Positions 53,024 to 61,694 of a DNA stretch of 64,000 nt are shown piece by piece. The number at the start of each line of letters is the position of its first letter. Position 1 is the stretch's first letter. Source of the stretch: Microbacterium testaceum StLB037 (GTDB lineage Bacteria; Actinomycetota; Actinomycetes; Actinomycetales; Microbacteriaceae); assembly GCF_000202635.1 (NCBI RefSeq), contig NC_015125.1:3472001-3536000 (forward strand), read 5' to 3'. The position numbers were made by a program, and so were the translations under genes. The notes under the pieces are model-generated. The model had not been told where the DNA came from, searched no databases, and saw nothing but the letters and a program-made list of their open reading frames with translations.

Positions 53024-54568
53024 ATGGCGACTTTCGGCACCCTCTCCGACCGGCTCACAGAGACCTTCCGCAATCTCCGGAAGAAGGGCCAGCTCACGCC
53101 CGCCGACGTCGACGGGACGGTGCGCGAGATCCGCCGCGCCCTCCTCGACGCCGACGTGGCGCTGCCCGTGGTCAAGGAGTTCACCGCCGCGGTCCGCGAA
53201 CGCGCGCTCGGCGACGAGGTCAACCGTGCGCTGAACCCCGCGCAGCAGGTCGTGCAGATCGTCAACGACGAGCTCATCGGCATCCTGGGCGGCAAGCAGC
53301 GTCGCCTGCAGTTCGCCAAGAACCCGCCGACGGTCATCATGCTGGCCGGCCTCCAGGGTTCGGGTAAGACGACCTTCGCCGGCAAGCTCGCGAAGATGCT
53401 CGAGAAGGACGGGCACACGCCCCTTCTCGTCGCCTGCGACCTCCAGCGCCCCAACGCCGTCAACCAGCTCCAGGTCGTCGCGGAGCGCGCCGGTGCCGCC
53501 ATCTACGCGCCCGAGCCCGGCAACGGCGTCGGCGACCCCGTCAAGGTCGCGCGCGACGGCGTCGCCTACGCCACGCGTCAGCAGCACGACATCGTCATCA
53601 TCGACACCGCCGGCCGCCTCGGCGTCGACGCCGAGCTGATGAAGCAGGCCGCCGACATCCGCACGGCCACCCAGCCCGATGAGGTGCTGTTTGTCATCGA
53701 CGCGATGATCGGTCAGGATGCCGTGAACACGGCCAAGGCGTTCCAGGACGGCGTCGACTTCACCGGCGTCGTGCTGTCGAAGCTCGACGGTGACGCCCGC
53801 GGTGGCGCCGCGCTGTCCGTCGCCTCGGTGACCGGACGCCCGATCATCTTCGCGTCGACCGGTGAGGGTCTCGACGACGTCGAGCCGTTCCACCCCGACC
53901 GCATGGCATCCCGCATCCTCGATCTCGGTGACATCCTCACGCTGATCGAGCAGGCGCAGAACGCCTTCGACGAGGCCGAGGCGATGAAGGTCGCCGAGAA
54001 GCTCGCGACCGAGACGTTCACGCTCGAGGACTTCCTCGAGCAGATGCAGCAGATGAAGAAGATGGGCTCCATGAAGAAGATGCTCGGGATGCTCCCGGGC
54101 ATGGGAAACATGAAGCAGCAGCTCGAGGACTTCGACGAGCGTGAGATCGACCGCACGGAGGCGATCATCCGCTCGATGACCCCGGTCGAGCGCCGCAACC
54201 CGAAGGTCCTGAACGGGTCCCGGCGTCTTCGCATCGCCCGCGGTTCGGGCATGACCGTCACCGACGTGAACCAGCTGGTCCAGCGCTTCGAGCAGGCCGC
54301 GAAGATGATGAAGACCGTCGCGCGCGGCGGTGTGCCCAACATCCCCGGCATGGGTCCGGTGGGGGGCAAGCCCGGTGCGTCGTCGAAGCGCGGCAAGCAG
54401 CAGAAGGCCAAGGGCTCGAGGTCGGGCAACCCGGCCAAGCGCGCCGCCGAGAACGCCGGCATCGCGGCATCCACCGCTCCGACCGGGTCGGGCTTCGGCC
54501 TGGGCGGTCAGGCGGCGCCGAGCGAGGCCGACCTCGCGGAGCTGCAGAAGATGCTCGGTCGCGGCTGA
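53024..54568 (+). CDS. ffh: Signal recognition particle protein Ffh
   Basis: 514 residues. NG GTPase domain with LAGLQGSGKTTFAGKLA (G1) near residue 107, LVACDLQRPNAVNQL, IIDTAGRLGVD (G3) and SKLDGDARGGAAL (G4). The methionine-rich M domain (about 320-440) has QMQQMKKMGSMKKMLGM, then the RNA-binding helices SGMTVTDVNQLVQRF. The C-terminal 80 residues are Gly/Ala/Lys-rich and probably disordered. Partner of FtsY encoded 4 kb away. Confidence 0.97.
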   Translation: MATFGTLSDRLTETFRNLRKKGQLTPADVDGTVREIRRALLDADVALPVVKEFTAAVRERALGDEVNRALNPAQQVVQIVNDELIGILGGKQRRLQFAKNPPTVIMLAGLQGSGKTTFAGKLAKMLEKDGHTPLLVACDLQRPNAVNQLQVVAERAGAAIYAPEPGNGVGDPVKVARDGVAYATRQQHDIVIIDTAGRLGVDAELMKQAADIRTATQPDEVLFVIDAMIGQDAVNTAKAFQDGVDFTGVVLSKLDGDARGGAALSVASVTGRPIIFASTGEGLDDVEPFHPDRMASRILDLGDILTLIEQAQNAFDEAEAMKVAEKLATETFTLEDFLEQMQQMKKMGSMKKMLGMLPGMGNMKQQLEDFDEREIDRTEAIIRSMTPVERRNPKVLNGSRRLRIARGSGMTVTDVNQLVQRFEQAAKMMKTVARGGVPNIPGMGPVGGKPGASSKRGKQQKAKGSRSGNPAKRAAENAGIAASTAPTGSGFGLGGQAAPSEADLAELQKMLGRG

Positions 54569-54611
54569 CGCCGCGCTCCCTGCAAGACGCGTCGATCAGG
54601 GCACGCGTCGG

Positions 54612-55334
54612 TCAGGGGAGGATGTCTGCGTCCTGCAGCGCGGACACGATCGTCTGCTCGATCGCTTTCTGTCCGCGAGCCGTGGGATGTACGTCGTCGT
54701 CCTGCAGCCATTCGGGGTGCCCGAGAAGCGGCTGTCCGATGTCGATGTATGTGCCGCCGACCGCGTCGATCGCCTCCTGCAGGGCCTGGGACGTGACGGC
54801 GTTGTCATCGGGGATGTCGGATTCGTCGTTCCAGATCGTGCTCAAGCCGACGATGTGCGCCGCGGGCGCCGCTTCGTGGAGTTCGTCGACGGTGGCCATG
54901 GTGCTCGAGCGGATGTCGTCGGCGTCTTGCCAGAAGTCGTTGCTCGACGACTCCACGATGAGCAGATCGGGCTGCAGCGCCGCGACCGCGGGAGCGAACC
55001 CCGCGTAGTTCGTTCCGCACTCACCGTCCACCACGAACCCCATTCCTCCGCAGGCCAGGTTCGTCAACGCGAGATGAGCGCGGGATGCCATGAGGTCGGG
55101 CCAGGCCTCGCCCAGCGTCAGTCCGGCGCCCGACATGAGTGAGTCGCCGACCGTGACGACGCGGAGGCGCGGGGGAGTGCTCGTCGACGGGGCCGGGGTC
55201 GGGGAGTCGACCGCGAAGGTCAACTCGGGTCGCGGCGCAGCCGCGGGCTCGGGGGCGCACGCGGCGAGGATGACCACCAGACCCGCGAGGAGCGCTGCCA
55301 GAGGTCGGCGCGAGCGGGTGCGTGCGGAGGTCAT
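54612..55334 (-). CDS. SGNH/GDSL-family hydrolase lipoprotein
   Basis: 240 residues. Signal peptide with lipobox LAAC (Cys about residue 26), a Pro/Thr linker, then the SGNH domain: block I VTVGDSLMSGAG near residue 62, block III ESSSNDFW near 130, block V DDDVHPTARGQ near 215. These give the Ser-Asp-His triad of an esterase or lipase acting outside the membrane. TAAGAT lies six bases upstream of the ATG. Its 3' end lies 43 bases from the convergent ffh stop. Confidence 0.87.
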   Translation of the reverse strand: MTSARTRSRRPLAALLAGLVVILAACAPEPAAAPRPELTFAVDSPTPAPSTSTPPRLRVVTVGDSLMSGAGLTLGEAWPDLMASRAHLALTNLACGGMGFVVDGECGTNYAGFAPAVAALQPDLLIVESSSNDFWQDADDIRSSTMATVDELHEAAPAAHIVGLSTIWNDESDIPDDNAVTSQALQEAIDAVGGTYIDIGQPLLGHPEWLQDDDVHPTARGQKAIEQTIVSALQDADILP

Positions 55335-55403
55335 GGCGTGATCTTAGAGCGGCCCGTCTATGAGAATCCGCCGAGCGGGCATCACCCGGCGGCGGCGGAC
55401 GGC

Positions 55404-56567
55404 TCAGACACGGAGCGCCGCGAGGTGCTCGCGCAGGGTCGGTCCGGCGCGGAACTCCCGGATGAGGTGCTGCACGACCTCGCGCAGGTCGCCGTCGGCG
55501 GCGTCCGCGACCGCGACCTGCCGTGCGGAGCTTCCGCCGGTGGCGAGGATCGTCTCGAGGCCGGCGAACTCCCGCGCGCACTTCAGCTCGACCGCGACGT
55601 CCGCCAACTCCTCCATGGTCTCGCGCAGGTGCTCGACGACGGGGCGCTGCGTTCCCTCGCGGTCGACGATCACGCGTGCGTCGAGTCCGTAGCGCGCAGC
55701 GCGCCACTTGTTCTCGCGGGCGAACCACGGAGGGATGCCGGGCAGTTCCCGGCCCTCGTCGAGGAGGCGCGAGAAGTGCTCGACGAGGGTCTGGGCCAGC
55801 GCCGCGACGGCGGCGAGCTCGGGGAGGGTCGACATCCCGTCGCACGCGCGGATCTCGACGGTTCCCCAGCGCGGCGCCGGACGGATGTCCCACCGCACTT
55901 CCGTGGCATCCGCCATCACGCCCGTGCGGATCATGTCGTCGAGGTAGCTCTCGAACTGACCCCAGGTCTCCATCTGCCAGGGGAGCCCCGCCGTCGGCAG
56001 CTGTTGGAAGACCAGGGAGCGGTTCGAGACGTAACCGGTGCGCTCTCCGGCCCAGAAGGGACTGGATGCCGACAGCGCCTGCAGGTGCGGGAGGAAGACG
56101 GTCAGCGCGTTGACGATCGGGAGCACCTTGTCGACGGAGTCGACGCCCACGTGCACGTGCACCCCCCAGATCATCATGTTGCGCCCCCACCACTGGGTGC
56201 GCTCGATGAGGGTGTGATACCTGGTCTTGTCGGTGACCTGCTGGTCGTACCACTGCGCGAAGGGGTGGCTCCCCGCGCAGAGCAGTTCGATGCCGCGCTT
56301 CTCCGTCTCGTCGCGGAGGGCGCCGATGGCGTCGGCGATGTCGTCGACGGCCGCGGCCACCGTGTCGCCGACACCGCTGGTGACCTCGACCGTGTTCGTC
56401 AGCAGCTCGCCCGTCACGGTGTAGCGCTCGAGGGCGGTGCGCTCCTCGACGAGCTCCAGGATCTCGGGCGCGCGGGGCACGAGATCGCCCGTGTCGCGGT
56501 CGGCGAGCATGAGTTCCCACTCCAGCCCCACGGATGATCGCGTTGAGGAAGCGAACGGCAGCGTCAT
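55404..56567 (-). CDS. YbdK-type carboxylate-amine ligase (GCS2 family)
   Basis: 387 residues. The glutamate-cysteine-ligase 2 signature: GLEWELMLAD near residue 15, GSHPFAQW near 90, WWGRNMMIWGVHVHVGVDS near 115 and PRWGTVEIRACDGMSTLPE near 240. E. coli YbdK has weak gamma-glutamylcysteine synthetase activity, but mycothiol producers often keep such genes with other, unknown substrates. ATG 56567 is chosen for family fit and CAGACT six bases upstream; the open frame extends much further by composition only. Confidence 0.88.
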   Translation of the reverse strand: MTLPFASSTRSSVGLEWELMLADRDTGDLVPRAPEILELVEERTALERYTVTGELLTNTVEVTSGVGDTVAAAVDDIADAIGALRDETEKRGIELLCAGSHPFAQWYDQQVTDKTRYHTLIERTQWWGRNMMIWGVHVHVGVDSVDKVLPIVNALTVFLPHLQALSASSPFWAGERTGYVSNRSLVFQQLPTAGLPWQMETWGQFESYLDDMIRTGVMADATEVRWDIRPAPRWGTVEIRACDGMSTLPELAAVAALAQTLVEHFSRLLDEGRELPGIPPWFARENKWRAARYGLDARVIVDREGTQRPVVEHLRETMEELADVAVELKCAREFAGLETILATGGSSARQVAVADAADGDLREVVQHLIREFRAGPTLREHLAALRV

Positions 56568-56603
56568 CCGGTCAGTCTGACATGGGACACGCGGCACTCT
56601 CTG

Positions 56604-56694
56604 TTTCGCGCCTCGCGGTGTCATCTGGCAGAATAGAGGGTCGGACCAGGCACTCGACCCTCTATCCAGTGCCGGCCCGCCTTTTTTGAGCTTC
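56604..56694 (+). promoter_or_regulatory. rpsP promoter and structured leader
   Basis: CAGAAT (56629-56634) in GGCAGAATAGA serves as -10. ATAGAGGGTCG (56633-56643) pairs perfectly with CGACCCTCTAT (56655-56665), and a T6 run follows at 56682-56687. The same GGCAGAATAGA box precedes rplS with identical spacing to a CTG-TTT upstream element. The hairpin plus T-run could be an attenuator or an autoregulatory ribosomal-protein leader. The mRNA leader is about 120 bases. Confidence 0.6.
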
Positions 56695-56761
56695 CGCCGG
56701 GTGTGCACCCCACGCTCCAGGCGACCAGTTCGTTCGCTTTTCACCATCCAGGAGAAAATTC

Positions 56762-57178
56762 GTGGCTGTCAAGATCCGTCTCAAGCGTCTCGGTAAGATC
56801 CGTGCGCCCTACTACCGCATCGTCGTCGCCGACTCGCGCACCAAGCGCGACGGTCGTGTGATCGAGGAGATCGGCAAGTACCACCCCACCGAGGAGCCCT
56901 CGTTCATCGAGGTCGACTCCGAGCGTGCGCAGTACTGGCTCTCGGTCGGCGCCCAGCCCACCGAGCAGGTCGCGGCGATCCTCAAGCTCACCGGCGACTG
57001 GGGCAAGTTCAAGGGCGACAAGGACGCCGTGTCCACCGTCAAGGTGCGCGAGCCCAAGGCGGCCTTCGAGGCCGACGCGTCCAAGAAGTCGGTCGTCAAG
57101 CCCAAGGCCGAGAAGAAGGCGGAGGCCCCCGCGGCCGACGCTTCGGCCGACGACGCCGCCGAGACCTCGGCCGAGTAG
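56762..57178 (+). CDS. rpsP: 30S ribosomal protein S16
   Basis: 138 residues from GTG. The S16 core (about 1-85) begins [25 protein letters not shown] without its first Met. A 50-residue Lys/Ala/Glu-rich tail ([20 protein letters not shown]) follows; such extensions are usual in actinobacterial S16. AGGAG precedes the start. First gene of the rpsP-khpA-rimM-trmD operon. Confidence 0.97.
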   Translation: MAVKIRLKRLGKIRAPYYRIVVADSRTKRDGRVIEEIGKYHPTEEPSFIEVDSERAQYWLSVGAQPTEQVAAILKLTGDWGKFKGDKDAVSTVKVREPKAAFEADASKKSVVKPKAEKKAEAPAADASADDAAETSAE

Positions 57179-57183
57179 TCCTC

Positions 57184-57414
57184 GTGCTGTCTGCCGCGCT
57201 CGAACACGTCGTCAAGGGGATCGTCGATCACCCTGAGGACGTGACCATCCGTTCCAGCACCTCGCCCCGGGGCGATGTGCTGGAGGTTCGCGTGCACCCC
57301 GATGACCGGGGTCGCGTGATCGGGCGCGGCGGACGCACCGCCAAGGCTCTGCGCACCGTCGTCTCCGCCCTCGCCGACGGGCGCCGCGTGCGCGTCGACG
57401 TGGCCGACGACTGA
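57184..57414 (+). CDS. khpA: KH-domain RNA-binding protein
   Basis: 76 residues with one KH domain: DVLEVRVHPDDRGRVIGRGGRTAKALRTV, the GRGG being the RNA-binding GxxG loop. KhpA-type proteins bind many transcripts and in other bacteria work with KhpB. The GTG start lies five bases after rpsP, and the stop overlaps the rimM ATG by one base (TGATG), so translation is coupled. Confidence 0.94.
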   Translation: MLSAALEHVVKGIVDHPEDVTIRSSTSPRGDVLEVRVHPDDRGRVIGRGGRTAKALRTVVSALADGRRVRVDVADD

Positions 57415-58055
57415 TGGCGGCCGGCGACATCGCGGGCGGACAGCCCGCCAAGACACAGCTCCGCGTGGGGCGGCTCGTCAAGGCCCACGGCCTGAAGGGC
57501 GCCTTCAAGCTCGAGCTCTACACCGACGACCCCGAGGGACGCTTCGTCCCGGGGAACACCTTCACTCTGCAGGTGCCGGAGTCGTCGCCGTGGCACGGCC
57601 GTCCGTTGACGGTCCGGGAGTTCCGCTGGATGAACTCGCACCCCGTCGCCTTCTTCGAGGGCGTCGACGATCGTAATGCCGCCGAAGAACTCGTCAAGGC
57701 GATCCTCTGGATCGACCAGGACACCGCCGACGCCCCGGCCGAAGACGACGCGTGGTACGACCACCAGCTCGTCGGACTCGACGTCGTCCGCGACGGCGAG
57801 GTCGTGGGACGCGTGGTCCGCGTCGACCACTTCCCCGCGCAGGACCTGCTGATCGTGCGCCCGTCGGGCGAGGACCGTGAGGTGCTCGTCCCGTTCGTGA
57901 GCGCCATCGTCCCCGAGGTCGACATCGCCGGTGGCCGAGTGGTCGTGACACCCCCGGCGGGGCTCTTCGAAGACCTGCCGAGCGACGACGGAGACGAGCC
58001 CGAAGATTCGGACCGCGACGACTCCGACGACGCTTCCGCAGCCCGCGAGGACTGA
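57414..58055 (+). CDS. rimM: Ribosome maturation factor RimM
   Basis: 213 residues. N-terminal RimM beta-barrel (about 15-95) with [28 protein letters not shown]. The PRC-barrel domain (about 105-180) has [20 protein letters not shown] and [13 protein letters not shown]. It helps assemble the 30S head. The acidic tail ([16 protein letters not shown]) is longer than usual. One base separates it from trmD. Confidence 0.95.
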   Translation: MAAGDIAGGQPAKTQLRVGRLVKAHGLKGAFKLELYTDDPEGRFVPGNTFTLQVPESSPWHGRPLTVREFRWMNSHPVAFFEGVDDRNAAEELVKAILWIDQDTADAPAEDDAWYDHQLVGLDVVRDGEVVGRVVRVDHFPAQDLLIVRPSGEDREVLVPFVSAIVPEVDIAGGRVVVTPPAGLFEDLPSDDGDEPEDSDRDDSDDASAARED

Positions 58056-58056
58056 C

Positions 58057-58746
58057 ATGCGCATCGACGTCGTGTCGATCTTCCCGACGATCTTCGACGC
58101 CCTCGAGGTGTCGCTGCTCGGCAAGGCCCGCACGACCGGCCTGCTCGACGTCCGCGTCCACGACTTGCGCGACTACACGCACGACCGCCACCGCACCGTC
58201 GACGACACCCCCTACGGTGGGGGCGCCGGCATGGTGATGAAGCCGGAGCCGTGGGGTGAAGCGCTCGACGACATCGTGGGCGATTCCGCCCCGCGCCCCG
58301 TCATCATCTTCCCCTCGCCGGCCGGTGAGCGATTCACCCAGGCGACCGCCCGCGAGCTGTCGACGGCGCAGCACCTGGTGTTCGGCTGCGGTCGCTACGA
58401 GGGCATCGACGAGCGTGTCTTCGACTACGCCGCGGAGCTCGGCGACGTCCGCCTCCTCAGCCTGGGCGACTACGTCCTCAACGGGGGAGAGGTCGCCGTC
58501 ATGGCGATGGTCGAGGCCATCGGCCGCCTCATCCCCGGGGTCGTGGGCAACCCCGAGAGCCTCGTCGAAGAATCGCACGAAGACGGTCTGCTCGAGTACC
58601 CCTCATATACCAAGCCCTCGGTCTGGCGCGGACGCGAGGCTCCGCCGGTCCTGCTGAGCGGCAATCACGGTGCGGTCGCCGCGTGGCGCCGGGAGCAGCA
58701 GCTCGTTCGCACGCGCGAGCGTCGTCCGGACCTGCTCGCGGACTGA
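58057..58746 (+). CDS. trmD: tRNA (guanine(37)-N(1))-methyltransferase
   Basis: 229-residue SPOUT methyltransferase. N-terminus [23 protein letters not shown] region [20 protein letters not shown] and trefoil-knot [45 protein letters not shown] is the tRNA-binding segment. It prevents frameshifting by methylating G37. Last gene of the rpsP operon. Confidence 0.97.
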   Translation: MRIDVVSIFPTIFDALEVSLLGKARTTGLLDVRVHDLRDYTHDRHRTVDDTPYGGGAGMVMKPEPWGEALDDIVGDSAPRPVIIFPSPAGERFTQATARELSTAQHLVFGCGRYEGIDERVFDYAAELGDVRLLSLGDYVLNGGEVAVMAMVEAIGRLIPGVVGNPESLVEESHEDGLLEYPSYTKPSVWRGREAPPVLLSGNHGAVAAWRREQQLVRTRERRPDLLAD

Positions 58747-58820
58747 CGCCCCGCGGGAGCGGCGCGGACCCCAGAATCTCGGCGACGCGAGCGCGGAACT
58801 CGCGGACGATCGCGACTCTC

Positions 58821-58851
58821 GCAGTAATCCGCGCGGAACGCGCGTCTCTGC
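58821..58851. repeat. Imperfect palindrome in the trmD-map gap
   Basis: GCAG (58821-58824) with CTGC (58848-58851), and CGCGCG (58830-58835) with CGCGCG (58839-58844) around GAA. Words such as CGCAGTAATCC and GCGCGGAACG echo the 8588 element, so it may be a degraded member of the same group. The rest of 58747-58866 is G+C-rich with no gene. Confidence 0.4.
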
Positions 58852-58866
58852 CCGGTCGGACGGGAC

Positions 58867-58896
58867 GGATGCCACGACCCCGAAGCCGCGGCATCC
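58867..58896. terminator. Inverted GGATGCC pair between convergent trmD and map
   Basis: GGATGCC (58867-58873) and GGCATCC (58890-58896) form a 7-bp stem over 16 bases, 11 bases beyond the map stop on the minus strand. Probable bidirectional terminator built from the repeated heptamer. No clear T-run. Confidence 0.5.
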
Positions 58897-58907
58897 GGAA
58901 TCCGTCG

Positions 58908-59690
58908 TCAGCGCACGCCGAGGAACGACCGGTCGGTGAGCACGATCGGGCCCTCGGCGGTGATCGCGACGGTGTGCTCGGAGTGCGCGCCGCGCGAGCC
59001 GTCGACGCTGCGCAGGGTCCAGCCGTCGGGGTCGGTGACGAGCTCGTCGGTGGTCTGCAGGAACCACGGCTCGAGCGCGACGACCAGGCCCGCGCGGAGA
59101 GGGTATCCGCGGCCGGCCTTGCCGTCGTTGGCCACGTGCGGGTCGCCGTGCATCGTGCGGCCCACGCCGTGACCGCCGAAATCGGTGTTGATGCTCAAGC
59201 CCTCGGCGTGGGCGACAGCGGCGATGGCCGCGGAGATGTCGCCGATCTTGTGTCCGACGGTCGCGGCGTCGATCGCGGCGACCAGAGCGCGTTCGGTCGT
59301 GTCGATGAGCGCGAGGTCTTCGTCGCGGGGGGTGCCGACCACGAACGAGACCGCCGAGTCGGCGACCCATCCGTCGACGGATGCCGCGAAGTCGAGCGAG
59401 ACGAGGTCGCCGTCGCGCAGCACGTAGTCGTGGGGCAAGCCGTGCAGGACCGCGTCGTTGATCGAGGTGCAGAGGACCTTTCCGAAGGGGCTCGCTCCGA
59501 AGGACGGGTGGTAGTCGATGTAGCAGGACTCAGCCCCCGCGGCACGGATCATGTCGTGGGCGCGGCGATCCAGGTGGAGGAGATTGGTTCCCACCTTGGT
59601 CTCGTCGCGCAGCGTGGCCAGCACCTCGGCGACGAAACGGCCGGCCGGCCGCATCGCCTCGATCTCGGCAGGGGTGCGCAGTTCGATCAT
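58908..59690 (-). CDS. map: Methionine aminopeptidase, type I
   Basis: 260 residues. Metal ligands are the Asp pair in VSLDFAASVDGWVADSAV, His in GHGVGRTMHGDPHV, and Glu in LVVALEPWF and SEHTVAI. It removes initiator Met from nascent proteins. ATG 59690 with AAGGGA upstream starts the family N-terminus IELRTPAEIEAMRPAGR. The longer open frame to 59762 has no support. Some actinobacteria carry two map genes. Confidence 0.95.
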   Translation of the reverse strand: MIELRTPAEIEAMRPAGRFVAEVLATLRDETKVGTNLLHLDRRAHDMIRAAGAESCYIDYHPSFGASPFGKVLCTSINDAVLHGLPHDYVLRDGDLVSLDFAASVDGWVADSAVSFVVGTPRDEDLALIDTTERALVAAIDAATVGHKIGDISAAIAAVAHAEGLSINTDFGGHGVGRTMHGDPHVANDGKAGRGYPLRAGLVVALEPWFLQTTDELVTDPDGWTLRSVDGSRGAHSEHTVAITAEGPIVLTDRSFLGVR

Positions 59691-59797
59691 CGGTGGTTCC
59701 CTTCGTCTCTCCCATTGTCCCCGATCCGTTCGTGCCGCCCGACGTGCACCTGCCGCACTCATAGGCGGTGCACAGTGACGGTGCGTAGCCTCGATCC

Positions 59798-60289
59798 ATG
59801 GTGCTTCGCCGAGTGTTCCTCCGCTGGCTGTTCCCCGCAGCCTTCGTCCTGCCGCTCTGGCTGTTCGTCGGATGGATCGTGTTCGCCGGCGGAAGCGCGT
59901 GGGCCCTGCTGTGGCTGCTCATCGCCGCTCCCACGGTGTTCGTGTCGCAGATTCTGCTCACGCTCCTGGTCCGTGCGCGCACGAGCGTCCGTCTCGGGCG
60001 TGCTGTCGCGTGGCGCGACGTCCTCGGGCTCGGCATCTGGCACGTCGTGATCGTTGCGCTGGGCTTCTACGATTCGCGCGCTTTCTTTCCCCTGCTCGTC
60101 CTCAGTGTGGTCGGAGCGCTCGTCCTGTTCTGGTCCTCGCTGGCCCAGCTGTGGAACGAGGCGCGCGGTTCGATGACCGTGATGCACGCGCAGGACGGCA
60201 CCGCCTACATTCCGCCGACGGCCGAACGTCCGCGTCCGCGCGTCGGCGGAGACGTGATCGTGGTGTCGGAGAGCACGCCCCGCGACTGA
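59798..60289 (+). CDS. Four-helix hypothetical membrane protein
   Basis: 163 residues with hydrophobic segments at about 9-30, 35-57, 75-93 and 97-115 and a hydrophilic C-terminal tail of 45 residues (TAYIPPTAERPRPRVGGDV). The family is not recognised, but such proteins are frequent beside map/rplS in Microbacteriaceae in my recollection. TAGCCT (59786-59791) ends six bases before the ATG. It is divergent from map. Confidence 0.75.
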   Translation: MVLRRVFLRWLFPAAFVLPLWLFVGWIVFAGGSAWALLWLLIAAPTVFVSQILLTLLVRARTSVRLGRAVAWRDVLGLGIWHVVIVALGFYDSRAFFPLLVLSVVGALVLFWSSLAQLWNEARGSMTVMHAQDGTAYIPPTAERPRPRVGGDVIVVSESTPRD

Positions 60290-60290
60290 C

Positions 60291-60402
60291 CTGGTTTGGC
60301 GCGTGTCTTCTGCCGTGGCAGAATAGATGTTTGTGCCCTGACCAGCTCTGCCTCAGGGGAGTCCAGCCGCTTTCGCGGCCTCGGGCACGCCTCACCTTTT
60401 TC
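60291..60402 (+). promoter_or_regulatory. rplS promoter and structured leader
   Basis: GGCAGAATAGA (60317-60327) repeats the rpsP -10 box. Downstream, GTGCCC (60333-60338) pairs with GGGCAC (60383-60388), CCCTGA (60336-60341) can alternatively pair with TCAGGG (60353-60358), and GCCGC-TTTC-GCGGC (60366-60379) is a tight hairpin. A T5 run follows at 60397-60401. Competing pairings plus a T-run before the ribosome site suggest feedback control, possibly by L19. Confidence 0.58.
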
Positions 60403-60449
60403 CCTCTTATCGTGCGATCGACCTGTGGCGGTCGCAGGAAGTGATGATC

Positions 60450-60797
60450 ATGCAGATCCTCGACTCCGTCGACGCGGCTTCGCTCCGCTCCGACATCCCC
60501 GCCTTCGGCCCCGGTGACACCGTCAAGGTGCACGTCAACATCACCGAAGGCAACCGCTCGCGTATCCAGGTGTTCCAGGGGGTCGTCATCGGCCGCTCGG
60601 GCGACGGTGTGCGCGAGACCTTCTGCGTCCGCAAGGTCAGCTTCCAGGTCGGCGTCGAGCGCACCTTCCCGGTCCACAGCCCCGTGATCGACCACATCGA
60701 GGTCGTCACGCGCGGCGACGTGCGCCGCGCCAAGCTGTACTACCTGCGCAACCTGCGTGGCAAGAAGGCCAAGATCAAGGAGAAGCGCGACCGCTGA
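60450..60797 (+). CDS. rplS: 50S ribosomal protein L19
   Basis: 115 residues. [18 protein letters not shown] at the N-terminus, then [20 protein letters not shown] and [17 protein letters not shown] are characteristic. ATG 60450 with AGGA about ten bases upstream is chosen for family fit; GTG 60441 and ATG 60444 are in frame but closer to the ribosome site. L19 sits at the 30S-50S interface. Monocistronic, between its own leader and a perfect terminator. Confidence 0.97.
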   Translation: MQILDSVDAASLRSDIPAFGPGDTVKVHVNITEGNRSRIQVFQGVVIGRSGDGVRETFCVRKVSFQVGVERTFPVHSPVIDHIEVVTRGDVRRAKLYYLRNLRGKKAKIKEKRDR

Positions 60798-60808
60798 GTC
60801 GACTCTCT

Positions 60809-60841
60809 CGAACGCCCCGCGACTTCGTCGCGGGGCGTTCG
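60809..60841 (+). terminator. Terminator after rplS
   Basis: CGAACGCCCCGCGAC (60809-60823) pairs perfectly with GTCGCGGGGCGTTCG (60827-60841) around TTC: 15 bp, then GCGTTTTCC. It lies 11 bases after the rplS stop. Confidence 0.9.
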
Positions 60842-60941
60842 GCGTTTTCCGGGTGACGTCGTGCGGCATCGCGCTTTCGATGTGCGACCCTTGTTCCTGC
60901 GGTTCTCCGGTGTGCGGCGAGCCCGGTGAAGGATCTTTGTG

Positions 60942-61694
60942 ATGAGCGACCAGACCGCGTCGACCCCGGATGCCATGGCATCCGCCCCCTCGGACCGTCG
61001 GCGACGAGGGTGGGGCGCATTCCTCCGCGACATCGTCGTCATCATCCTGATCGCGCTGGCCGTCTCGTTCCTCGTCAAGACGTTCGTGGTCCGCTCGTTC
61101 TACATCCCCTCCGCCTCGATGAACAACACGCTCATCGAACAGGACCGCATCCTCGTCGACGAGCTGACCCCCCGCTTCGGGCAGTACTCGCGCGGTGACG
61201 TCGTCGTCTTCCGCGATCCGGGCGGGTGGCTCCCCGTCTCGACCCGTCCGGCACGTCCGCCCCTCGAAGAGGGAGCCGACTGGGTCCTCTCGCTGTTCGG
61301 CCTTTCCGCCCCCGACAGCGACGATCACCTCATCAAGCGCGTGATCGGAACGCCGGGTGACCACGTGGTGTGTTGCAACGCCCTGGGGCAGACCTCCGTC
61401 AACGGCGTGCCCCTCGACGAGCCGTACGTGAAGCTCTTCCCCGGCGCGACCGCGCCCAACCCGGTTCCGTACGACATCACCGTGCCCCAGGGCTCGCTCT
61501 GGGTGCTCGGCGACAACCGGAACAGCTCGAAGGACTCCCGCTTCAATCAGGATCAGCCGGGCCACGGTTTCGTGCCGATCGACAACGTCGTCGGACGCGC
61601 CTTCCTCATCACGTGGCCCTTCTCCCGTTTCGGGATCATCGACTTCCACCACAACGTGTTCGCGGGGGTGCCCGCGCCCGAGGCCACGCCGTGA
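60942..61694 (+). CDS. lepB: Type I signal peptidase
   Basis: 250 residues. One N-terminal TM helix (about 29-50) after a basic cytoplasmic stretch, then the S26 domain: nucleophile Ser59 in IPSASMNNTLIE, general-base Lys in DDHLIKRVIGTPGD near residue 130, and GDNRNSSKDSRF near 190. It cleaves Sec and Tat signal peptides, including those of the secreted proteins in this window. ATG 60942 has AAGGA upstream. It overlaps rnhB by four bases. Confidence 0.95.
   Translation: MSDQTASTPDAMASAPSDRRRRGWGAFLRDIVVIILIALAVSFLVKTFVVRSFYIPSASMNNTLIEQDRILVDELTPRFGQYSRGDVVVFRDPGGWLPVSTRPARPPLEEGADWVLSLFGLSAPDSDDHLIKRVIGTPGDHVVCCNALGQTSVNGVPLDEPYVKLFPGATAPNPVPYDITVPQGSLWVLGDNRNSSKDSRFNQDQPGHGFVPIDNVVGRAFLITWPFSRFGIIDFHHNVFAGVPAPEATP

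Noticed and set aside
57060..57178. Lys/Ala/Glu tail of S16 as an unusual fusion
   Set aside because: Such low-complexity extensions are common in actinobacterial S16.
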